A stretch of DNA of 17,064 bases from positions 1-17,064 of the forward strand of contig JANTHQ010000008.1 of NCBI GenBank assembly GCA_024762375.1. Direction: 5' to 3'. This document shows, piece by piece, positions 1 through 8,869 of the stretch. The translations under genes and the position numbers were made by a program. The notes beneath the pieces are model-generated. The model searched no databases and was not told the origin of the DNA. It saw only the letters and a list, made by a program, of their open reading frames with translations. This DNA comes from Anaerolineaceae bacterium (GTDB taxonomy: Bacteria > Chloroflexota > Anaerolineae > 4572-78). Within the stretch, counting starts at the first letter, position 1. Every line of letters begins with the position of its first letter.

Positions 1-8
1 TGCTGCAT

Positions 9-40
9 AAAAAAACATGGTGACACAGCGTGTCGCCATG
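9..40 (-). terminator. Second (distal) rho-independent terminator of the kinase-regulator-sirtuin operon
   Basis: An 11-bp stem (16-26 paired with 30-40, one G-T wobble) closes a 3-nt loop. Read on the minus strand it is followed by seven T (9-15). It lies just beyond another hairpin-plus-T-tract, so the two form a tandem terminator downstream of the sirtuin gene. Confidence 0.7.
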
Positions 41-79
41 AAAAAAAACGACCGGGCGTTATTGGCTCGGCCGTTTTTT
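41..79. terminator. Bidirectional rho-independent terminator after the sirtuin gene
   Basis: A GC-rich stem of about 10 bp (48-57 with 65-74, one mismatch and one wobble) has a 7-nt loop. On the minus strand it ends in eight T (complement of 41-48), which suits termination of the sirtuin operon. On the plus strand it ends in six T (74-79) plus another T run, so it could also stop a gene entering from the left of the window. Confidence 0.75.
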
Positions 80-96
80 GTTTTTGTGGAGATGGA

Positions 97-861
97 TCAA
101 TCCGCGATAACTCTGCGGGCAATTTCGGGCAAAACTTCGGTGACCTCATTGTGGATGACCACTGCGGCACGGCTGTCCAGATATGTCGGCTGAAAATTGA
201 CGATGATGAGTTGTGCGCCGTGATTCAGCGCATCCAATGGCAATTCAGAAATTGGCGCAACCTCTAATGACGAGCCTACCACTAGAATCACATCGGCGCG
301 GGCAGCGGCATGTCGCGCTTCAAACAGCGGGTGAACGGGCAATTGTTCGCCAAACAAAATGACATCCGGTTTGAGCGGGCCACCGCAAACGTCGCACGTT
401 GGTACGGCGTCGCCATTCATCAATGCGCGCATAATCGGTTCGGCATCGAATGATTTGTAGCAGCGCACGCAGGTCGCGCTGCGCGTATGCCCGTGAACTT
501 CCAGCACGTGTTTGCTCATAGCGGCTTGATGCAAACCATCGATATTTTGGGTGATGATGGTTTCGAGTTTTCCGGCGGCTTCGAGTTGGGCCAGGGCATA
601 ATGGGCCGGATTTGGTTTCGCATCCAGAATTTTTTTCGATAGCGGACGCACCCAATTGTAAAATGCTTCGGGATGCTGGCGGAAAGCGATAATCGAGGCA
701 ACATCCATTGGGTTGACTTGATTCCACAACCCGGAACCGGGACTGCGAAAGTCGGGGATACCGGAGGGGGTGCTGATGCCGGCACCGGTCAGGGCAATGG
801 CATACGATGCATCGCGTAAAATTTGGCTTGCGGTTTCAATTTGTGCACTAAAATCGGTCAT
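97..861 (-). CDS. cobB: Sir2-family NAD-dependent protein deacylase (CobB-like)
   Basis: A 254-residue cytosolic sirtuin, which by family removes acyl groups from lysines using NAD+ and yields nicotinamide and O-acyl-ADP-ribose. Visible motifs: GAGIS at 26-30, GIPDFR at 34-39, TQNIDGLHQ at 104-112, catalytic His123 in VHGH, and a zinc site with two CxxC pairs (Cys131/134 and Cys156/159). KPDVILFGE at 164-172 and a later GSSLEV complete the Rossmann fold. The length is normal for a bacterial class III/U-type enzyme; acyl preference cannot be read from the sequence. It is the last gene of the left operon, 18 nt after the receiver-ATPase gene. An AAAGGA ribosome site (874-879) sits right at that gene's stop codon, 12 nt from this ATG. 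Targets are unknown. Confidence 0.93.
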   Translation of the reverse strand: MTDFSAQIETASQILRDASYAIALTGAGISTPSGIPDFRSPGSGLWNQVNPMDVASIIAFRQHPEAFYNWVRPLSKKILDAKPNPAHYALAQLEAAGKLETIITQNIDGLHQAAMSKHVLEVHGHTRSATCVRCYKSFDAEPIMRALMNGDAVPTCDVCGGPLKPDVILFGEQLPVHPLFEARHAAARADVILVVGSSLEVAPISELPLDALNHGAQLIIVNFQPTYLDSRAAVVIHNEVTEVLPEIARRVIAD

Positions 862-879
862 AATACCGAAAAGTCCTTT

Positions 880-2016
880 CTAAGTGGTAGATGTAAATGT
901 CGGCACCAATTGTTCAAATTGCTGCGACACGATGTGGTCGGGTTGGAGTTCAATCATGGTAGTTTTTGCCTGCATAGCTTGATGCGCCAACTCAGGCACG
1001 GGCGAGATAATGCCCCAGACATCCAGTTTGAGGATTTCTTTGATTTGGGACAGGGTAAAACCGTGTCCGGTGCGGCTTCGATTGACCAATACAGCCCCCA
1101 GATTGTTTGTGTTCAAACCCACATCGGAAAGGTACTGGGTGATGCGCCGCGTTTGGTCAAAGGCGAGAAGATTCGGTTCGGTGACGATACACACTTGATG
1201 ACACATTTTCAGGGCGGCGGTAACGGCTTGCGTCATCGCCGAACCCAAGTCGATGAAAACATAATCGACGTTGGCATCGACGATATTGAGGATGGCCTTG
1301 GCCTGTTTGGCGTCAAGTGGGTGGTAGCGAGCATAAACGCCATGTATCGGTGGCAGCATGGTCAGTCCGCTGGCGTGCCGCATCATGGCACGGCCGATGT
1401 CGTCCGGCAGAATGGGCGCGTTGGGGTTGCGCAAAATTGTGAGCAAATCGTTGTTGGTGGCGTGTCCCAACATCTGGCACACGTTGCCCCCGGCCGATTT
1501 AAAATCGGCGAGCAAAACCTTCTTCCCCGATTTTTGCAGCGCCAGCCCGGTATTGACCAGCAGCGTGGTCAACCCGACACCACCTTTTGCGCCCACAAAG
1601 CCGATGAGCCGTGCACGGGCTTTGAGCGTGCCGGTCGCTGTGGTAACCGGGCGGGCGGCCAATTGTGCTTTGATGCGCGCAATGAGTTCGGCGGGCATCA
1701 CCGGTTTGGTCACATAATCGTTGGCCCCCGCTTCGAACCCGGCGACTTTATCTTGCACTTGCGATTTGGCTGTGAGAATGATAATGGGGATATGTTGTGT
1801 TTTGGGATTGGCGCGCAACCGGCGGGTCACTTCGTAACCATCCATACGCGGCATCATCAGGTCAGAGACAATCAAATCAGGAATGTGTTCCTCTGCTTTG
1901 CTGAGGCCCTCGAACCCATTTTGCGCCAACAGGATGTTAAACCCCGCTTTTCGCAGCGTGTAACCCAATAATTTTAAGGCATTTACATCATCATCAATTA
2001 CTAGGATGGTGCTCAT
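880..2016 (-). CDS. Response regulator: CheY-like receiver fused to CpaE/MinD-like ATPase
   Basis: A 378-residue cytoplasmic protein with two modules. Residues 1-122 form a CheY-like receiver with all key residues: acidic pocket Asp8-Asp10, phospho-acceptor Asp52 in SDLMMP, Thr82 and Lys104 in TKP. After a short linker, residues 135-370 form a MinD/ParA-type fold with a deviant Walker A, KGGVGLTT (144-151). The P-loop lysine of GKT is replaced by Leu149, while signature Lys144 is kept. This resembles CpaE/TadZ proteins, which place Tad pili at a cell site and often have an atypical Walker A. The start codon lies inside the kinase gene (23-nt overlap), with AGGAG upstream, so translation is probably coupled and the kinase is the obvious partner. 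Many CpaE proteins have a degenerate receiver; this one looks able to be phosphorylated. The role in Tad positioning is inferred. Confidence 0.87.
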   Translation of the reverse strand: MSTILVIDDDVNALKLLGYTLRKAGFNILLAQNGFEGLSKAEEHIPDLIVSDLMMPRMDGYEVTRRLRANPKTQHIPIIILTAKSQVQDKVAGFEAGANDYVTKPVMPAELIARIKAQLAARPVTTATGTLKARARLIGFVGAKGGVGLTTLLVNTGLALQKSGKKVLLADFKSAGGNVCQMLGHATNNDLLTILRNPNAPILPDDIGRAMMRHASGLTMLPPIHGVYARYHPLDAKQAKAILNIVDANVDYVFIDLGSAMTQAVTAALKMCHQVCIVTEPNLLAFDQTRRITQYLSDVGLNTNNLGAVLVNRSRTGHGFTLSQIKEILKLDVWGIISPVPELAHQAMQAKTTMIELQPDHIVSQQFEQLVPTFTSTT

Positions 2017-4957
2017 GTGTTACACTCCTGCGTGTTAGTTGTTGGTTGGCTGCAATGGGTAGCTGAACGAAAAATGTGCTCCCTTTTCCCAATTCACTTT
2101 GTGCCCAAATTTTTCCGTGATGCCGCTCGACCAGTTGGCGGGCAATATGTAATCCCAAGCCGCTTCCTTCAGCAGAACGGGTACTATGTTCTTCTACCTG
2201 ATAAAACTTCCCGAAAATACGTTCCAGTTCTTCGGCGGGGATGCCGATGCCGGTATCGGTAACGCTGATGAGCACGCTGTTGTTGTGAGCCTTTGCCTGC
2301 ACAAAAACGCGGCCGTTCTGCGGTGTGAATTTTATGGCGTTGCCAATTAAATTGGTGAAAACTTGCCGCAGCCGCGTTGCATCACCCTGAATGAGGGGCA
2401 GTGAAGCAGGCAATTTTATTCCGACCTGCACTTTCTTTTTGCGCGAAAACCCCTGCAATTGCCGAATTGTCTGCGCCAGAATGTCGTTCAGGTCTACCGG
2501 TTCGAGGTTTAATTGCAGCGCATTCGATGAAATTCGGTTCAAATCAAGCAAATTTGAAACCAGTTCTGCCAAATGGTCTGCTTGCCGCTCGATGATGGTT
2601 AAAAATTCGCGCTGGGTTTTTTCATCGGGCACATCACCGTTCAAAATGAGGCGCACGAATCCCTGAATCGAGAAAAGGGGCGTGCGCAATTCGTGCGAGA
2701 TGGTCGAGATGAAATCGTCCTTAAGCTGCTCCAGATGGCGCTCACGGGTGATATCGTGCAGCAAACGGACTTCGCCGAGCAGCTGCCCCCGCTCGTTGGT
2801 TACCGGGGTGGCGATGATGCGCAGTGTTGTACCGGTTTCGCCCGGCAGTGTCACCGTGCTGGCAAGGTGCCCGGTGTGACGGTCTCTCTGCAGCGGGGCA
2901 GAAATCGCTTTTAACGCGGGATGCAGGTTGGTACTGTGAATGTTTTTGCCCAGCATCGCGCCGCTGCGAATGCCCACCATACGGCTCAAAGCAGAATTTA
3001 CAGTGATGATACTGCCATCGCGGTTAATTAACAAAATACCATCTGCCATGTGTTCAATGATGGCCCGCGTTCGGTGTTCTTCGGTGGAGAGTTTTTGGAA
3101 GAGCCGCGCATTTTGAATGGCAATGGCGGCGTGGTTGGCGGCGATACTCAACAATTTTTCCTGCGCTTCGCCGAAAGCGTTGGGTTTGGTGTCGTCGAGA
3201 TTTATCGCACCGATAACCTCTTCCTGAAAGATAAGTGGAACCACCACCAGCGAACGAATGCTGTGGTCAAAAAAGATAAAATCGGGGTCGGCCAGTGTGT
3301 CGGGAACATATACCGTGCGCCGTTCTGCCACGGCTGTACCGGCGGCACCTTCGCCCACAGCCAGACGAGCACGGTCTTTCCATTGTTTTTTGATGCCGGT
3401 TGCTGCCTTAATTTCAAGATATTTACCACTATCATCGAGCAAAAAAAGCACGCATGCTCGGCAGTCAACAATTTGTTTCACGGTCGAAACGATATTATCG
3501 AGCAGAGTATTCAGTTTCAATGGCGATGTCGAAATGATTTCTCGCGAGAGCGAATAAAGTGTACTGACCTCCATCAATCGTTGTTGTGTGGCTTGCAATA
3601 AATCAAGTTGGTTGAAGATGATGGATGTTTGGTGGGCAAATGCCTGCATCAGCTGAATTTCATCGGTAGAAAACGTGCGCTGCATGCTGTGGTCATACAC
3701 TTCCAGCAGGCCGATGAACTGGCTTTGGTTGATGATGGGAACGGCCAAAACGCTGTTCCAGCCGTACCGCCGCCAGTTATTGCGAGTGAGCGGCGCGGTA
3801 TAGCGTGGGGTCGTGCTTCGTTGCGAAAACGGTTCGCGGGTGTACCACACTTGCTTGCCGATGGGGTCATCGGCGATGGGGATGGGGTGCTGTAAATTTC
3901 GCCATGTGCGGCGTGCTGTTGCCGGCGACTCCGCCACATATTCGGCGACGGCGGTGAATGTTTGTGCTGCATCATTCCAGCGCGATATGACACACGCTCC
4001 CACCGCCAACGCTTCGGTGATTTTGGCCGCCAGAGTTTTGATGGCGGTATTCCCCATATCGCTGCTACTCAAAGCCGCGTTGGCTTCCAGCAGAATTTGT
4101 TTTTCTTTGGTTTGATGCGCCAATATCGATTGCATATCGGCAGAGTCGAGCATGAGCGTCAATTCGCTGGCGACTGCATCCAAAAAAGACAAATCGGTGA
4201 GGGTATATGGTTGCGAACCGTGATTGAGGACATGAATGATGCCCAGCACGTTGCCGTCTTTTACCATTGGGGCAGCCAATTCTTCGCGCACGGCCGGGAG
4301 TTTTTGCGGCAGGGGATATGATACGGCATGGGCAATTTGCGGCGTGCGAGACATCAGCGCCGATTTGACCGCGCCGGTGCTGCCGGTGGCGGTTCGGGCA
4401 AACGAAGCTTTGTCGGCTTCGGTGGGGGTGGGGCCTTGCCAGTTGGCAACTTTTAGGCTCAATGTGCCAATGGCGGCATGGCTCAGAAAAATATTTATCG
4501 AAGCGTTGTAAAAAATTTCAGATAATAGCGACGCAATTGTTTCCAGCATTTGGTTGGAGGATGCAAAATCTTGCACCAAACCCGGCAATTTTGAAAGCAT
4601 TCCGATGCGCTGATGATGGGTCGATACATTTGATGCTTCACCCAAAACGCGCATAATCTGGGTTTGCAATTGAGACAAGTGTCGCCAATAATCGGGGTTG
4701 TGTTCGGGGAGCAGAGCGGACGTTTTTTCAAAAAGTTGGGCGATGACTGCCAGCGGCAGCCGTAATTTCACCAGAATGGGAAAGATTTCCTGTCGCGTAC
4801 CGGCCGTGTTTAACAATGCCAGCCATTCTGCCTGCTGTGCCGGAGACAATAGCGCTGCCGTCGATTGTTTCAGGCGAGGCGAGATATCGCTCAGCCACTG
4901 CTGAAACGCTAAATCCTTCTGAGTGCGGTCAGTTAAACTGTGGATGGTGGAAGACAC
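1994..4957 (-). CDS. Soluble multi-GAF/PAS sensor histidine kinase
   Basis: A 987-residue hybrid of sensor modules with no membrane segment, so the signal is likely cytoplasmic. A helical N-terminal region (1-120) of no recognised family is followed by GAF-like domains at about 125-272, 283-450 and 462-620 and a PAS domain at about 630-735. The HisKA domain has phospho-acceptor His755 in SHELRTP. The HATPase domain has N-box NLIGNAIKF (869-877), DTGIGIP (901-907) and GSGLGL (931-936). All catalytic motifs are intact. The third GAF is the best conserved; the first is weakest. The start is GTG at 4957, with a GGGGAT ribosome site at about 4965-4970. The stop overlaps the next gene by 23 nt, pairing it with the receiver-CpaE protein. 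The ligand cannot be told. Confidence 0.92.
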   Translation of the reverse strand: MSSTIHSLTDRTQKDLAFQQWLSDISPRLKQSTAALLSPAQQAEWLALLNTAGTRQEIFPILVKLRLPLAVIAQLFEKTSALLPEHNPDYWRHLSQLQTQIMRVLGEASNVSTHHQRIGMLSKLPGLVQDFASSNQMLETIASLLSEIFYNASINIFLSHAAIGTLSLKVANWQGPTPTEADKASFARTATGSTGAVKSALMSRTPQIAHAVSYPLPQKLPAVREELAAPMVKDGNVLGIIHVLNHGSQPYTLTDLSFLDAVASELTLMLDSADMQSILAHQTKEKQILLEANAALSSSDMGNTAIKTLAAKITEALAVGACVISRWNDAAQTFTAVAEYVAESPATARRTWRNLQHPIPIADDPIGKQVWYTREPFSQRSTTPRYTAPLTRNNWRRYGWNSVLAVPIINQSQFIGLLEVYDHSMQRTFSTDEIQLMQAFAHQTSIIFNQLDLLQATQQRLMEVSTLYSLSREIISTSPLKLNTLLDNIVSTVKQIVDCRACVLFLLDDSGKYLEIKAATGIKKQWKDRARLAVGEGAAGTAVAERRTVYVPDTLADPDFIFFDHSIRSLVVVPLIFQEEVIGAINLDDTKPNAFGEAQEKLLSIAANHAAIAIQNARLFQKLSTEEHRTRAIIEHMADGILLINRDGSIITVNSALSRMVGIRSGAMLGKNIHSTNLHPALKAISAPLQRDRHTGHLASTVTLPGETGTTLRIIATPVTNERGQLLGEVRLLHDITRERHLEQLKDDFISTISHELRTPLFSIQGFVRLILNGDVPDEKTQREFLTIIERQADHLAELVSNLLDLNRISSNALQLNLEPVDLNDILAQTIRQLQGFSRKKKVQVGIKLPASLPLIQGDATRLRQVFTNLIGNAIKFTPQNGRVFVQAKAHNNSVLISVTDTGIGIPAEELERIFGKFYQVEEHSTRSAEGSGLGLHIARQLVERHHGKIWAQSELGKGSTFFVQLPIAANQQLTRRSVTHEHHPSN

Positions 4958-4964
4958 CGAAAAT

Positions 4965-4970
4965 ATCCCC
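4965..4970 (-). promoter_or_regulatory. Ribosome binding site supporting the GTG start of the kinase
   Basis: On the minus strand GGGGAT precedes the GTG at 4957 by about 7-9 nt. No in-frame ATG with a comparable site lies nearby, so GTG is the best start. Confidence 0.55.
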
Positions 4971-4992
4971 TATTGTTCAAAAAACGTCATCA

Positions 4993-5021
4993 ATAACATG
5001 GTAGCACAAACAAAAATTCAA
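4993..5021 (-). promoter_or_regulatory. Candidate sigma70-type promoter of the kinase operon
   Basis: Read on the minus strand, TTGAAT (5021-5016) and TGTTAT (4998-4993) are separated by exactly 17 nt. Each hexamer matches 4 of 6 consensus bases. It sits about 35 nt before the kinase GTG, within the 156-nt divergent gap. Moderate match only. Confidence 0.4.
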
Positions 5022-5038
5022 GGCAAGCGAAAAACAAA

Positions 5039-5048
5039 AGCACGTGCT
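5039..5048. other. Perfect 10-bp palindrome in the kinase/phosphatidyltransferase divergent gap
   Basis: AGCACGTGCT is a perfect dyad lying between the two divergent start codons, upstream of the candidate kinase promoter. It could be an operator, but a 10-bp palindrome may also occur by chance. Confidence 0.25.
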
Positions 5049-5113
5049 GATTTTTGCGTTCCCTGCGGAATTAGGTACTATTGCAATGATAATTATTCGT
5101 TGAGGACTTTACC

Positions 5114-5704
5114 ATGCTATCAGATTTGGCTCGAAAATATACACGCTTTTTTATTGAACCGTTGGCGCGGTTTATCGGTTGGACAGGCATCTCGCCGAAT
5201 GTCATCACCGTCATTGGCTTTCTGCTGACGGTTGGCGTTGCGGTGGTAATTGCGAACGGACATCTGCAATTGGGCGGCTTGTTGATATTGCTTGCTGCCG
5301 GTTTTGACGCGATTGACGGCACGCTGGCACGCACAATGGATCGCACCAGCCGGTTTGGCGCATTTCTTGATTCCACACTTGACCGTTTTTCAGAAGCGAC
5401 AATATTTTTGGGGTTGTTCATCTTTTTGGTGGGGCAGGGTGCGCAAACCGAATTGATTTTAATTTATATGACGATTGTCGGGTCGCTGATGGTCAGTTAT
5501 GCCCGCGCCCGCGCCGAAGGTATCGGCGTGGATTTGAAACAAGGCCTGCTCACCCGTTTTGAGCGCGTGGGGTTGTTGGTCATCGGGCTGGTTTTCAATC
5601 AACTTTTGATTGTGCTGTGGCTGTTGGCAATTTTTACCAATTTTACAGCCGTGCAGCGCATTTATTTGGTATGGCGCATCACCGGCGGCGAGCTGGGCGG
5701 ATAG
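5114..5704 (+). CDS. CDP-alcohol phosphatidyltransferase (phospholipid synthesis)
   Basis: A 196-residue integral membrane enzyme that by family transfers a phosphatidyl group from a CDP-lipid to an alcohol, releasing CMP. The full CDP-alcohol signature is present at 65-90: Asp65, Asp68-Gly69, Ala72-Arg73, Gly82, Asp86 and Asp90, which bind the metal and the CDP. About five to six hydrophobic helices cover 25-47, 52-65, 95-110, 113-128 and 150-175. A Tyr-Ala-Arg-Ala-Arg-Ala-Glu segment follows the fourth helix, as in PgsA and inositol-phosphate-type enzymes. Substrate (glycerol phosphate, inositol phosphate or other) cannot be fixed, so no symbol is given. A GAGG site (5102-5105) lies 8 nt before the ATG. 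The gene stands alone, divergent from the kinase and convergent with uvrA. Confidence 0.9.
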   Translation: MLSDLARKYTRFFIEPLARFIGWTGISPNVITVIGFLLTVGVAVVIANGHLQLGGLLILLAAGFDAIDGTLARTMDRTSRFGAFLDSTLDRFSEATIFLGLFIFLVGQGAQTELILIYMTIVGSLMVSYARARAEGIGVDLKQGLLTRFERVGLLVIGLVFNQLLIVLWLLAIFTNFTAVQRIYLVWRITGGELGG

Positions 5705-5720
5705 CACTGTTTCAAAAACA

Positions 5721-5754
5721 AAAAGCCTGTCGCATATTGTGGCAGGCTTTTTTT
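5721..5754. terminator. Bidirectional terminator between the phosphatidyltransferase and uvrA
   Basis: A long stem pairs 5721-5734 with 5738-5751 (two wobbles, loop TAT) and is flanked by A and T runs. The T run at 5748-5754 serves the plus strand and the A-rich side gives a T run on the minus strand. It sits between two convergent genes. Confidence 0.85.
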
Positions 5755-5790
5755 ATTCTGAGCCGTGTCATATCGTCCGGCGCATCCGGT

Positions 5791-8670
<2,880 letters not shown>

Positions 8671-8780
8671 ACATCCTCACCCAAAAAGTCAACATCATAA
8701 ACAATAATTTTACCACCAACCCCCAAAATTGCGTAAAATCAGTGCCACACGGCTTTATCATGACATAATGTTGCGCCGGA

Positions 8781-8809
8781 TTGACATTTTGCGAAAATCA
8801 GGGCATAAT
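8781..8809 (+). promoter_or_regulatory. Near-consensus sigma70-type promoter of the acidic PDWL-repeat gene
   Basis: Perfect -35 TTGACA (8781-8786), a 17-nt spacer and -10 CATAAT (8804-8809, 5 of 6). Transcription would start near 8816, giving a leader of about 54 nt before the ATG at 8870. Confidence 0.75.
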
Positions 8810-8833
8810 AGGTAATATGGTACGTTAGGAAAA

Positions 8834-8846
8834 GTGGCACTGCCAC
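8834..8846. promoter_or_regulatory. Inverted repeat in the leader of the acidic repeat gene (possible operator or hairpin)
   Basis: GTGGCA-C-TGCCAC is a perfect 6-bp dyad around one base, placed just downstream of the predicted transcription start. The 8-mer AGTGCCAC also occurs at 8741-8748 and, inverted, within this palindrome (8834-8841), so the promoter is flanked by related sites. No binding protein can be named. Confidence 0.4.
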
Positions 8847-8869
8847 CCAGTTAAAAAGTAGGTGAACCC

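Noticed and set aside
823..1971. A 382-codon open frame on the plus strand
   Set aside because: It lies antisense to the receiver-ATPase gene, whose frame holds complete conserved motifs. The antisense product is a His/Gly/Phe-rich string with no recognisable domain.
5054..5093. Promoter for the phosphatidyltransferase (TTGCGT, TACTAT or GATAAT)
   Set aside because: GATAAT at 5088-5093 is a fair -10, but no good -35 lies at the right spacing, so I could not support a specific call.
8671..8869. Small gene or riboswitch in the largest gap (199 nt)
   Set aside because: No open frame with a ribosome site and no extended conserved fold was seen; the gap is explained by divergent promoters and the palindrome.
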